In this document: positions 53,153-61,504 of the stretch, piece after piece
Numbering within the stretch: the stretch's first letter is position 1
Layout: each line of letters starts with the position of its first letter
DNA from: an uncultured Erythrobacter sp.
GTDB lineage: Bacteria; Pseudomonadota; Alphaproteobacteria; Sphingomonadales; Sphingomonadaceae
Assembly: GCA_947494705.1 (NCBI GenBank)
Contig: CANLVN010000002.1
Coordinates: 806,001 to 870,000 of the forward strand
Reading direction: 5' to 3'
DNA: 64,000 bases
Program-made: the position numbers and the translations under genes
Notes under the pieces: model-generated
What the model saw: the letters and a program-made list of their open reading frames with translations, nothing else
Databases searched by the model: none
Told to the model about the DNA's origin: nothing

Positions 53153-54556
53153 TCAGCTCTCGAGCTGACGCAGCAGGCTGCGCACATCGCCGTCCATATC
53201 GGCATCGCGCTGGCGCAGGTCCTCGATCAGGCGAACCGCGTGGATAACCGTCGAATGGTCGCGCCCGCCGAACTTGCGTCCGATTTCCGGGTAGGAGCGC
53301 GGGGTCAGGACCTTTGACAGGTACATCGCCACCTGACGCGGGCGAACCACTGCGCGCGCACGCCGCTTGGAGGACATTTCCGACCGATCGATACGGTAGA
53401 ACTGGCAGACTGTGCGCTGGATCTCGTCGATCGTGATCCGGCGACGGTTGGCCGAAAGGATATCGGTGAGCTGCTCCTCTGCGAGTTGCAGCGACACTTC
53501 CTGACCTGTCAGCTGGGCATAGGCGATCAGCTTGTTGAGGCCGCCGACCAGCTCGCGGATATTGCGCGTGATGGTGCGGGCGAGGAAGTCGATGACGTCC
53601 TCTGGAACCGAAAGCGGTGCAAAGCGCGACAGCTTCGATTCGAGGATCTTCTTGCGCAGTTCGATGTCGGCGGCCTGGATATCGGCAACCAGACCCATCG
53701 ACAGGCGCGAGAGCAGGCGCGGTTCGACACCGTCGAGCGCCTGAGGCGCGCGGTCGGCGGCAAAGACCAGTCGCTTGCCTTCGGCCAGCAGCGCGTCGAT
53801 CGTGTAGAGCAGCTCTTCCTGCGCAGACGCCTTGCCGATGATGAACTGGATGTCGTCCACCAGCAGCAGGTCGAAGCTGCGCAGGCGCGCCTTGAACTCG
53901 ATCATCTGGTTGGCTTTGAGCGCCTGGACGAATTCGACCATGAAGCGCTCGGCCGAGCAGTAGAAGATGCGGGCGCGCGGATGCGCCTGCAGGAAAGCGT
54001 GGCCGATGGCGTGCAGAAGGTGCGTCTTGCCCTGTCCGGTCGCAGCCTTGAGATAAAGGGGCGAGAATTGCGGCTGTTCGGTCGCGGCCATGCGCTGTGC
54101 GGCGTTGCAGGCCAGCACGTTGGCTTCGCCAGTGACAAAGGCGGCAAAGGTCAGCGACGGGTCGAGGCCGACGCTCGACGTGAAACCGGCGTCGCCGATC
54201 GTGCCGGCAGCAACCGCAATCGCGCTCGCACCGTCATTGGCCGGACGGCGACCGTCGTCGATGCGAAGCTCGGGCAGCTGGCGGCGGCCCGGGTGCACCT
54301 GGATGTTCACGCGGCGCACGTCGCTGCGCATGATCTTCCATGCGAGCTGCAGCCGGTCGTGGAAGCGATCCTTGACCCAGTTGGCCGAAAATTCAGTGGG
54401 GAGGAACAGGTCGAGAGTGCCCGATTCCTTGTTGATGCTGCCAACCTGGATCGGCTTGATCCACTGGCTGTGCAATTGATGGCCGAGATCTTTTCTGAGC
54501 CCCTGGCTGATATCGGCCCAGTCCGCCGCCAGGTTCACTGCTTCTGCATCTTCCAT
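53153..54556 (-). CDS. dnaA: chromosomal replication initiator DnaA
   Basis: 467 residues. Domain I (DWADISQGLRKDLGHQLHSQWIKP), a short linker, and the AAA+ domain III with FSPLYLKAATGQGKTHLLHAIG and Walker B LLLVDDIQFI. Domain IV has the DnaA signature RPRQVAMYLSKVLTPRSYPEIGRKFGGRDHSTVIHAV. It binds TTATNCACA boxes and opens oriC. The P-loop is AATGQGKT, with Ala where the textbook GGVGLGKT has Gly, a form I associate with sphingomonads. The start is the ATG at 54556, with AGGA nine bases upstream. The ATG at 54610 is an alternative. dnaN is not adjacent. Confidence 0.95.
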   Translation of the reverse strand: MEDAEAVNLAADWADISQGLRKDLGHQLHSQWIKPIQVGSINKESGTLDLFLPTEFSANWVKDRFHDRLQLAWKIMRSDVRRVNIQVHPGRRQLPELRIDDGRRPANDGASAIAVAAGTIGDAGFTSSVGLDPSLTFAAFVTGEANVLACNAAQRMAATEQPQFSPLYLKAATGQGKTHLLHAIGHAFLQAHPRARIFYCSAERFMVEFVQALKANQMIEFKARLRSFDLLLVDDIQFIIGKASAQEELLYTIDALLAEGKRLVFAADRAPQALDGVEPRLLSRLSMGLVADIQAADIELRKKILESKLSRFAPLSVPEDVIDFLARTITRNIRELVGGLNKLIAYAQLTGQEVSLQLAEEQLTDILSANRRRITIDEIQRTVCQFYRIDRSEMSSKRRARAVVRPRQVAMYLSKVLTPRSYPEIGRKFGGRDHSTVIHAVRLIEDLRQRDADMDGDVRSLLRQLES

Positions 54557-54876
54557 TAAGTCATCATCCTGACGGCGCGTTGTCCGCGCCTTATTGTCTT
54601 TGTGCAACATTGAAACCCCACTACTCTCCTGGCTTCGGAATCGATGTTCCGAAGGGCGACTGAACAATGCGGCAGAGGTCAGTTCACCCACCCACGAAAA
54701 GCGTTCCGCGAGGTGCCCCCTGGCTGCTGAAATGTGTGACCTTCAAGCTGTCCCGTCCCGAAGGTGTCTCTTTTAAAGGCTCGAATGAGATCGAGTGCAA
54801 GGCGGGAAATGCAATAAAACCGAAATAATGTTGTTGACTTGCCGCTAGCCCGCAGACTTGCGTTCAAGTCGTTGAA

Positions 54877-54891
54877 TTAATACATTTTTAA
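54877..54891. promoter_or_regulatory. perfect CtrA-consensus site TTAA-N7-TTAA
   Basis: TTAATACATTTTTAA matches the Caulobacter CtrA consensus exactly. It lies 321 bases before the dnaA ATG and 165 bases after the rpsT stop. Binding by this strain's CtrA is inferred from the motif. Confidence 0.6.
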
Positions 54892-54965
54892 TGATTTTCG
54901 CGCGCGAATCGTAGGGATTCCTGACATTCCGCAGGCTGCCAATTGTTGCATCGGTCGCAAATGAA

Positions 54966-54993
54966 AAGGGCCGCGCCAATCGGCACGGCCCTT
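54966..54993 (-). terminator. rho-independent terminator after rpsT
   Basis: On the minus strand AAGGGCCG-TGCC-GATT-GGCG-CGGCCCTTTTC forms an 8-bp outer stem plus three inner pairs and ends in CCCTTTTCATTT. It lies 63 bases after the rpsT stop. Confidence 0.7.
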
Positions 54994-55000
54994 ATCCACA
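54992..55000 (+). promoter_or_regulatory. perfect DnaA box TTATCCACA
   Basis: TTATCCACA is the exact high-affinity DnaA box. It overlaps the outer arm of the rpsT terminator by two bases. A single box here suggests DnaA autoregulation or chance rather than an origin. Confidence 0.5.
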
Positions 55001-55055
55001 ATCGCTTAGCGAAACTACTTAGGAAACGCTCACCGGTCGGTCAGCGAACAGCGAA

Positions 55056-55316
55056 TCAGAGCGCTGCGACTCGCTTCGACAAGCGCGACTTTTTCCGCGC
55101 CACGGTGTTCTTGTGCATCACGCCACGGGCCACGCCGCGGTCGAGTTCGGGCTTGGCAGCCTCGAGAGCAGCCTTGGCGGCTTCCTTGTCACCGGCTTCG
55201 ACAGCGGTCTCGACCTTTTTGACGTGGCTGCGGATGCGGCTCATGCGCGCGCCGTTCACTTCGGCACGGGCGTTGTTGCGACGGATGCGTTTGCGGGCTT
55301 GCGGCGAATTGGCCAT
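55056..55316 (-). CDS. rpsT: 30S ribosomal protein S20
   Basis: 86 residues. [85 protein letters not shown] is a complete S20, a helical 16S rRNA binder of the small subunit. It lies between mutM and dnaA on the same strand, a common alphaproteobacterial order. It has its own terminator and presumably its own promoter in the 158 bases after mutM. Confidence 0.96.
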   Translation of the reverse strand: MANSPQARKRIRRNNARAEVNGARMSRIRSHVKKVETAVEAGDKEAAKAALEAAKPELDRGVARGVMHKNTVARKKSRLSKRVAAL

Positions 55317-55474
55317 ATCTGTGTCTATCTCGCGTCTGTGGATCGCCGCGATGCCGCGGTCGAAATTTCTTGGGTTTGTTAGAATCTGATGGTCGTGGGC
55401 GATTCACCGCCCGAAAGCGCGCCACATAAGCGGCAGGGCCCGCCGGGTCAAGGATTTGCTTGGCCCTGGCGTCG

Positions 55475-56290
55475 TCACTTCTGACAGCGTGGACAATACC
55501 AGGTGCTGCGCCCGCCTTGGACGATCCGCTTTATTACGCCGCCATCGGAGCGCCTACAGGCTTCGCCCGTGCGGCCATAGACATCGAAGCGTGTCGCGAA
55601 GTATCCCAATTCTCCATCGGGAGCAGCGTAATCGCGCAGCGTCGACCCGCCGTCCCTGATCGACGCCTCCAGTACGTTCTTGATGGCCGGGACAAGCCGT
55701 TTCAGTTGCGGCTTGGTCACCTTTCCCGCCTGTTTGGTCGGACGGATGCCGGACCGCCATAGAGCCTCGCACACATAGATATTGCCAAGTCCGGCGACGA
55801 TCCGCTGGTCCAGGAGGCACAGCTTGATGCTCTGCGTCTTACCTTTAAGCGCTGCCTTGAGGTGTTCGGGTGTGAGGTCGGGTCCAAGGGGTTCCGGGCC
55901 CAGTGCGGCGAATTGCGGCCATCGCTCCAGCTCATCTGTCGTGACCATGTCGACCGAGCCGAAGCGGCGCGGGTCGCACAAGGCGAAACGGTGACCGCCC
56001 GCTTCGATCAGCAGATGGTCGTGCCGGTCCGGTAGGTCGGGGTCGATCCGCCAGCGTCCGCTCATCCCGAGATGGAAGATGACCGTCGCATCGCGATCAA
56101 GGTGGATCAGACCGTATTTGGCGCGCCGCGAAAGCCCGGAAACACGAGCTCCGGTCATCACCTGCACCAGTTCAGGCGGGAAGGGGCGGCGCAGATCAGC
56201 GCGGTTCAGGACCACGCGATCTATGCGTTCGCCGTCGAGAAACTTCGCTAGTCCCCGGACCGTTGTTTCGACTTCAGGCAATTCAGGCAT
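55475..56290 (-). CDS. mutM: formamidopyrimidine-DNA glycosylase
   Basis: 271 residues starting at the catalytic PELPEVET (Pro after Met removal), followed by GLAKFLDGERIDRVV. The helix-two-turn-helix is LKGKTQSIKLCLLDQRIVAGLGNIYVCEALW. The zinc finger is CRRSDGGVIKRIVQGGRSTWYCPRCQK. It excises 8-oxoguanine and formamidopyrimidines and nicks the strand. The start is the ATG at 56290; the track start at 56326 adds a leader that overlaps the ubiE promoter. It is divergent from ubiE. Confidence 0.95.
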   Translation of the reverse strand: MPELPEVETTVRGLAKFLDGERIDRVVLNRADLRRPFPPELVQVMTGARVSGLSRRAKYGLIHLDRDATVIFHLGMSGRWRIDPDLPDRHDHLLIEAGGHRFALCDPRRFGSVDMVTTDELERWPQFAALGPEPLGPDLTPEHLKAALKGKTQSIKLCLLDQRIVAGLGNIYVCEALWRSGIRPTKQAGKVTKPQLKRLVPAIKNVLEASIRDGGSTLRDYAAPDGELGYFATRFDVYGRTGEACRRSDGGVIKRIVQGGRSTWYCPRCQK

Positions 56291-56346
56291 CGCAACGCGC
56301 TCTAACACCCTTTCCGCGTCGCACAATTCAATCTAGGGCAACTCGC

Positions 56347-57102
56347 ATGAGCGAACCAAACGACGACACCGTCTCCTTCGGCTACGAGAACGTCAGTCCC
56401 GAGGAAAAGACCCGCCGCGTAGGCGAGGTCTTCACCAGCGTGGCGCAGAAATACGACGTGATGAACGACGCGATGAGCCTCGGCATGCATCGCGGGTGGA
56501 AGGACAGGTTCGTGCGTCGGGTCAAGCCGCAGCCGGGCGAGAACATTCTCGACATGGCGGGTGGCACGGGCGACATCGCGTTCCGGATGGCCGATCGCGG
56601 TGCCAATATCACGGTTGCCGATATCAACCAGGAAATGCTCGACGTTGGCGCACAGCGCGCCATGGAGCGCGACGAGAGCGAAGAGGCAGGCAGCCTCGTC
56701 TTTACCCGGCAAAACGCCGAAGAGGTCGATTTCGCGAGCAATTCCTTCGATGCCTATACGATCGTGTTCGGCATCCGCAACGTGACCTTCAAGGACAAGG
56801 CGCTCGCGGAAGCGCATCGAGTCCTGCGTCCGGGTGGACGGTTCTACTGCATGGAATTCTCGACCACCCAGTGGTCGGGTTTCCGCGAAATATACGATGT
56901 CTATTCCGACCAGCTTCTCCCACGCATGGGACAGATGATTGCCGGCGATGCCGACAGCTATCGCTACCTGGTCGAATCGATCCGCAAGTTTCCCAAGATG
57001 GCCGAATTCGAGAGCATGATCGCCAAGACTGGCTTCGTGAACACGAAGGTCGAAAGCATTCTTGGCGGCGCAGTGGCCATCCACTCGGGCTGGAAAATCT
57101 AG
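56347..57102 (+). CDS. ubiE: demethylmenaquinone/2-polyprenyl-benzoquinol methyltransferase
   Basis: 251 residues. VFTSVAQKYDVMNDAMSLGMHRGWKDRF and ILDMAGGTGDIAFRMADRG (SAM motif I) mark UbiE/COQ5, followed by VVFGIRNVTFKDKALAEAHRVLRPGGRFYCMEFSTT. It C-methylates the ubiquinone ring. In an organism with UbiB next door, ubiquinone is the likely product. The start is the ATG at 56347, with AGGG eight bases upstream. Five bases separate it from ubiB. Confidence 0.94.
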   Translation: MSEPNDDTVSFGYENVSPEEKTRRVGEVFTSVAQKYDVMNDAMSLGMHRGWKDRFVRRVKPQPGENILDMAGGTGDIAFRMADRGANITVADINQEMLDVGAQRAMERDESEEAGSLVFTRQNAEEVDFASNSFDAYTIVFGIRNVTFKDKALAEAHRVLRPGGRFYCMEFSTTQWSGFREIYDVYSDQLLPRMGQMIAGDADSYRYLVESIRKFPKMAEFESMIAKTGFVNTKVESILGGAVAIHSGWKI

Positions 57103-57107
57103 GGCTC

Positions 57108-58667
57108 ATGCCAAGGCCAGCAACGCATCTTTTCCGACTCGCGCGATGGGGCATCACCCTTGCCCGTCGGCGTGCGCTTGTCGGGATAGAGGACGACCCC
57201 AATGCGCCTGCGCAGGTCAGGCGGCTGGCCAGGCTCGCCCGGATCGCGACCCTTACTTCGAAGAGGGGCGAGCGCGATTACGCCGGAGCCTTCCGTGCGA
57301 TCGGGCCTGCGGCGATCAAGCTTGGCCAGTCCCTAGCCACTCGACCGGACCTCGTCGGCGATGAGGCCGCTTACAATCTGCTGAGCTTGCAGGACGACTT
57401 GCCACCGGTGGACTTCAACACGATCCGCAAGGCGATCGAGGCAAGCTTCGACCAGCCGCTCGAATCGCTGTTCGCCGAAATCGACCCCGTTCCTGTCGGT
57501 GCCGCTTCGATCGCTCAGGTTCACCGCGCGACGACCATAGACGGGCGGCAAGTCGCGGTAAAAGTCCTGCGCCCCGGCATACGCGAGAAATTCGCACGCG
57601 ACATCCAGACCTATGAATGGGCCGCTGCGCATGTCGAGGCTATGGGCGGTGAGGCCAGCCGACTGCGCCCGCGCCTGACCATCGCCAACTTCAAGCGGTG
57701 GAGCAATTCCGAACTCGACCTGCGGCGCGAGGCTGCCTCAGCCAGCGAATTGGCCGAGGAAATGTCAGGCGTGGGCGGCTATCGCATCCCGGCCATCGAC
57801 TGGGACCGCACAAATGGGCGCGTGCTTACCATCGAGTGGGTCGATGGGATTAAGATCGCCAACCGGGAACAGCTGATCGCTGCCGGTCACGATCTGGAAA
57901 AACTCGCCGAATGCCTGGTCATCAGCTTCCTGACGCAGGCGATTAGCGCGGGCTTCTTCCACGCCGACATGCATCAGGGAAACCTGTTCGTCGAAAGCGA
58001 CGGGACCATCGTTGCCATCGATTTCGGCATCATGGGGCGCATCGACCGGCGTGCGCGACAGTGGCTCGCGGAAATCCTCTACGGCCTGACGACGGGCAAC
58101 TACCAGCGCGTCGCCGAGATCCATTTCGAGGCGCAATATGTGCCCAGCTATCATTCTGTCGGCGAATTCGCGACTGCCCTGCGCGCGGTTGGCGAGCCGA
58201 TGCGCGGCAAGCCTGTGAAGGAACTCAGCGTCGGGCAGATGCTCGACGGGCTGTTCGCGATTACGCGCGATTTCGACATGCAGACCCAGCCACACCTGCT
58301 GCTGCTGCAAAAGACGATGGTGATGGTCGAGGGTATCGCGACCCAGCTTAATCCCGACATCAACATGTGGGACACCGCAGCGCCCTATGTGCGCAGCTGG
58401 ATTCGTGACGAGCTGGGGCCCGAGGCCGCCGTTGCCGACCGTATCAAGGAAGACACCGAGACACTGTTCCGCCTGCCCGGCCTGATCCGGCGGCTGGAAG
58501 AGAAGTTCCCGCCCAAGGGCGGTGCACCCGAACCTGCGCCGCTTCCTGAAATCAAGCTGATGACCGACCGGCGCGAAGGCTCCGGCGGAGGCTGGCTAGG
58601 CTATTTCGTCGCCGGACTGCTGGGTGCCGGTGCGGTCTACGGGGCCGGGCTCGCAGGCCTGATCTAG
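57108..58667 (+). CDS. ubiB: UbiB family protein (ubiquinone biosynthesis, ABC1/ADCK-like kinase fold)
   Basis: 519 residues. FRAIGPAAIKLGQSLATRPDLV carries the family KxGQ motif, which replaces the usual kinase P-loop. The ATP-binding Lys lies in VAVKVLRPGI, then come FFHADMHQGNLFVES (catalytic loop) and IVAIDFGIMGR (DFG-like). A C-terminal membrane helix pair (GWLGYFVAGLLGAGAVYGAGLAGL) anchors it. UbiB is needed for ubiquinone synthesis, probably by extracting membrane quinone precursors with ATP. The start is the ATG at 57108. It is cotranscribed with ubiE. Confidence 0.94.
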   Translation: MPRPATHLFRLARWGITLARRRALVGIEDDPNAPAQVRRLARLARIATLTSKRGERDYAGAFRAIGPAAIKLGQSLATRPDLVGDEAAYNLLSLQDDLPPVDFNTIRKAIEASFDQPLESLFAEIDPVPVGAASIAQVHRATTIDGRQVAVKVLRPGIREKFARDIQTYEWAAAHVEAMGGEASRLRPRLTIANFKRWSNSELDLRREAASASELAEEMSGVGGYRIPAIDWDRTNGRVLTIEWVDGIKIANREQLIAAGHDLEKLAECLVISFLTQAISAGFFHADMHQGNLFVESDGTIVAIDFGIMGRIDRRARQWLAEILYGLTTGNYQRVAEIHFEAQYVPSYHSVGEFATALRAVGEPMRGKPVKELSVGQMLDGLFAITRDFDMQTQPHLLLLQKTMVMVEGIATQLNPDINMWDTAAPYVRSWIRDELGPEAAVADRIKEDTETLFRLPGLIRRLEEKFPPKGGAPEPAPLPEIKLMTDRREGSGGGWLGYFVAGLLGAGAVYGAGLAGLI

Positions 58668-59062
58668 AAGGTCGAGGACCTCAGTGTAGAGCGGGGCAGC
58701 ACCCGGCTCGCGACCAATGCAACAATGACAGTCAGCGCTTCGACCGCCATCGGGCCGTACCAACCGTCATAGGGTCCATCGACGAACAGGCTGATCGCGC
58801 GCACGATGAAAGTGATGCCGAGCAGCGCGACGGCAATCAGCAAGACATCACCCCTGCGCCGCCACGCGCCGAACAGGAGCGCGCCGCCCGCGACCCAGAA
58901 ATAGGCGGTGAAGTCGGCGCGCAGGCTCGACAGGCCCTGGTTGCCGACCGCTTCGAGACCGAAATCCGGTCCCATCGTCACCGGGTTGGTGAGGAAGCCG
59001 AAGCCGACTCCGACAAGGGCGATCCCCAGCAAAATCAGCGTAAGGCGCAAAAACAAGATCAT
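58664..59062 (-). CDS. DUF4345-like membrane protein
   Basis: About 132 residues with four helices (FLRLTLILLGIALVGVGFGFL, AYFWVAGGALLFGAW, VLLIAVALLGITFIVRAI, MAVEALTVIVALVASRVL). The NPVTMGPDFGLEAVGNQGLSSLRADFTAYFWVAGGA stretch matches the short DUF4345 pattern; the function is unknown. Two starts are possible: ATG 59062 (GAAGGG eight bases upstream, used here) and ATG 59068 (only two bases after it). It converges on ubiB with a four-base stop overlap and is divergent from coaBC. Confidence 0.78.
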   Translation of the reverse strand: MILFLRLTLILLGIALVGVGFGFLTNPVTMGPDFGLEAVGNQGLSSLRADFTAYFWVAGGALLFGAWRRRGDVLLIAVALLGITFIVRAISLFVDGPYDGWYGPMAVEALTVIVALVASRVLPRSTLRSSTF

Positions 59063-59225
59063 CTTCATTTCCCTTCTCTCGTTTCGCCTTATGCAGAGCC
59101 GACCGGCTAAGGACAATCTTAACCATCCTGTCGCAAGGCAAACCCGGGCTTGGCGCGCAACGGGCGGACCGCTAGGAAGGGCCTAAGCGCCTGAACCCAC
59201 GCGCGCAGCAAGGAGTGAAGCGGGA

Positions 59226-60923
59226 ATGAGTTCGAAAGGACCGAAGATCCTTTTGGTCGTGGGCGGCGGGATCGCGGCCTACAAGTCCTGCGAGCTCGTG
59301 CGCCTCATCCGCAAGGGCGGCGGTGATGTCACTTGCGTCGTGACCAAGGGCGGGCAGCAATTCGTCACCCCCATGTCGCTCGCCGCGCTCAGCGAAAACC
59401 AGGTCTATACCAGCCTCTTCGATCTCAAGAACGAGGTCGAGATGGGGCATATCGAATTATCGCGTGAGGCCGACCTCATCGTCGTGTGCCCCGCTACGGC
59501 CGACCTGATGGCGAAGATGGCCGCGGGGATTGCCGACGATCTTGCGACCACACTGATCCTCGCGACGAACAAGCCGGTGATGGCCGTGCCTGCGATGAAC
59601 GTGAAGATGTGGGAGCACGAATCGACGCAGCGCAATGTCGAATGGCTGAAAGATGCAGGCGTTACCGTCATGCACCCCGACGAGGGCTCTATGGCTTGCG
59701 GCGAATTCGGCTACGGTCGTCTGCCCGAACCACACGCCATCTGGCGCGAAATCGCTGCGCATTTCGACATCGAGGTCGAGGACGAAGCCCCTGCGCCGGT
59801 CGCGGCCAACGATCCTGCCGAAATCGAGGCGATCGAACCCGAAGACGAAAGCTCTTCGAGCGGCGGCGGTCTGGGCGGATTGCTTTCCCGCATTATTCCG
59901 CGGTCGACCGACAAACGCAGCGCCGAAGAGATCGAAGCGGAACTCGATGCACTCGGCGAAGAGGAAATGCCCGAAGACTTCGATGCGGAGCAGTTCGAAG
60001 AGGAAGACATCGAGTTCAATCCCGATTTCGAAGGCTCGCCGCTTGCCACGAAGGGCAAGGGCAAGGCAGCACCGCCGATCGATCCCGATGCGCTCAATCA
60101 CGAGGTGGACGACAGGCGCCTTGCTCCCGAAGCATTGCCCGAGGATGACGAAGCGCCCGCGAAACAATCCGCCAAAGCCGCTGCCAAACAGGCAGCTCCT
60201 TCAAAGGCAGAAGCGATCGAGGCAGACGAGGAGGAGGTCGTCGCGGCCAGCGTCGATTCTTCCTACAGGCCGCTCGAAGGTCGCAAGGTGCTGGTGACGG
60301 CTGGGCCCACGTGGGAATCGATCGATCCCGTTCGCTACATCGCCAACCGCTCCAGCGGGAAACAGGGTTTTGCCATCGCCGCCGCCGCCGCCGCATTGGG
60401 GGCAGAGGTTACGCTGGTCGCAGGGCCGGTCGCGCTCAAGACCCCGGCGGGATGCAAGCGCATCGATGTCGAAAGCGCCGAGGAAATGTCGAGCGCAGTG
60501 AAACGCGCCATGCCGGTCGACGCAGCGGTAATGGTCGCGGCGGTCGCAGACTGGCGGCCCAAGGAATATCGTGACGAGAAGATCAAAAAGCGCGGCTCGG
60601 CTCCGCCAGCGCTTATGCTCACCGAAAACCCCGACATCCTCACCAATGTCGCCGCCGGCAGCAACCGGCCCGAACTCGTCATCGGCTTTGCCGCAGAGAC
60701 CGAGAACGTGATCGACAACGCCAAGAAAAAGCGCAAGCGCAAGGCCTGCGACTGGATCGTCGCCAACGACGTGTCGGGCGATGTGATGGGGGGAGATGCC
60801 AATTCGGTCCACATCGTCACCGGTGACGGGGTCGAGAGCCTCGAGAAAATGCCCAAAGGCGACGTCGCCATGGCGCTGGTCGAGCGGCTGGCGAACACGC
60901 TTCAGGCCGAGGCAGCCGAGTGA
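59226..60923 (+). CDS. coaBC: bifunctional phosphopantothenoylcysteine decarboxylase / phosphopantothenate-cysteine ligase with an unusual acidic linker
   Basis: 565 residues. The CoaC half (about 1-181) has [26 protein letters not shown] with active-site His75, PAMNVKMW and [16 protein letters not shown] with Cys158. The CoaB half (about 348-565) has [47 protein letters not shown] and [11 protein letters not shown]. It makes 4'-phosphopantetheine from phosphopantothenate. Between them lies a low-complexity, mainly acidic stretch (residues 182-347, for example [14 protein letters not shown]) where E. coli has almost none. Usual length is about 400 residues. AGGAG precedes the ATG. The dut GTG overlaps the stop. 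Confidence 0.95.
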   Translation: MSSKGPKILLVVGGGIAAYKSCELVRLIRKGGGDVTCVVTKGGQQFVTPMSLAALSENQVYTSLFDLKNEVEMGHIELSREADLIVVCPATADLMAKMAAGIADDLATTLILATNKPVMAVPAMNVKMWEHESTQRNVEWLKDAGVTVMHPDEGSMACGEFGYGRLPEPHAIWREIAAHFDIEVEDEAPAPVAANDPAEIEAIEPEDESSSSGGGLGGLLSRIIPRSTDKRSAEEIEAELDALGEEEMPEDFDAEQFEEEDIEFNPDFEGSPLATKGKGKAAPPIDPDALNHEVDDRRLAPEALPEDDEAPAKQSAKAAAKQAAPSKAEAIEADEEEVVAASVDSSYRPLEGRKVLVTAGPTWESIDPVRYIANRSSGKQGFAIAAAAAALGAEVTLVAGPVALKTPAGCKRIDVESAEEMSSAVKRAMPVDAAVMVAAVADWRPKEYRDEKIKKRGSAPPALMLTENPDILTNVAAGSNRPELVIGFAAETENVIDNAKKKRKRKACDWIVANDVSGDVMGGDANSVHIVTGDGVESLEKMPKGDVAMALVERLANTLQAEAAE

Positions 60924-61405
60924 GTTCTGACAGTCAGGGAGCAGGCGGCAGCGCGTCGGTGAACGTCGAAGTCAAAAGGCTCGCACATGGGGAAGGCCTG
61001 CCTTTGCCTGCCTACGCCACGCACGGCGCGGCCGGCATGGACGTTGTCAGCGCAGAAGACGTGACGATCGCCCCGGGCGCGCGCCATCCCGTCGCGACAG
61101 GTCTGTCTGTGGCAATACCCCAAGGCTATGAAATCCAGGTGCGTCCGCGCTCGGGCCTTGCCTTCAAACACGGCATCACCGTCCCGAATACTCCGGGAAC
61201 GATCGATTCCGATTATCGCGGTGAATTGAAAGTGCTGCTCATCAATCACGGCGATGAGGATTTTGCTATCGCTCGCGGCGATCGCATCGCGCAACTCGTG
61301 CTAGCTCCCGTGGTGCAAGCGGCTTGGGTCCAGGTTGATGAACTGGATACCACGGCGCGGGGCGAGGGCGGCTTCGGTTCGACCGGCGGGCATTCCCGGC
61401 TCTAG
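60920..61405 (+). CDS. dut: dUTP diphosphatase
   Basis: 161 residues, trimeric type. Motif 1 is AGMDVVSA, motif 2 is [12 protein letters not shown], motif 3 is [16 protein letters not shown], motif 4 is [13 protein letters not shown] and motif 5 is [12 protein letters not shown]. It hydrolyses dUTP to dUMP, keeping uracil out of DNA. The start is the GTG at 60920, overlapping coaBC (GTGA). A bidirectional-looking hairpin follows the stop. Confidence 0.95.
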   Translation: MSSDSQGAGGSASVNVEVKRLAHGEGLPLPAYATHGAAGMDVVSAEDVTIAPGARHPVATGLSVAIPQGYEIQVRPRSGLAFKHGITVPNTPGTIDSDYRGELKVLLINHGDEDFAIARGDRIAQLVLAPVVQAAWVQVDELDTTARGEGGFGSTGGHSRL

Positions 61406-61437
61406 GCTTTAAGCCGCTATCAGCTTTCCAGAATCAG

Positions 61438-61470
61438 AGAGGGCGGCGCTGATCCCTTGCGCCGCCCTCT
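61438..61470. terminator. 12-bp hairpin between dut and the converging lipoprotein gene
   Basis: AGAGGGCGGCGC (61438-61449) and GCGCCGCCCTCT (61459-61470) are exact complements with a nine-base loop. It lies between two converging stops (61405 and 61505) and may terminate both. T tracts are short on either side. Confidence 0.65.
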
Positions 61471-61504
61471 TCCCGTCCAGCGGGTGATTGGTGGATGCTC
61501 TCCC

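Larger units (their letters stand above)
54557..55055. promoter_or_regulatory. dnaA-rpsT intergenic region (about 500 bases without a gene)
   Basis: The dnaA promoter and leader must lie here. AT content rises sharply between 54810 and 54900, unlike the rest of the window. It holds a perfect CtrA-type TTAA-N7-TTAA, GANTC (CcrM) sites at 54638, 54906, 54916 and 55043, one perfect DnaA box, and the rpsT terminator. A possible minus-strand promoter is TTGCAC with a 17-base spacer and TTTAAA near 54776-54804. Only one DnaA box was seen, so it is better read as a dnaA control region than as oriC. Confidence 0.7.

Noticed and set aside
54557-55055. dnaA-rpsT region as the replication origin
   Set aside because: Only one DnaA box was found. 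Alphaproteobacterial origins usually carry several boxes and lie elsewhere, so I call it a control region only.
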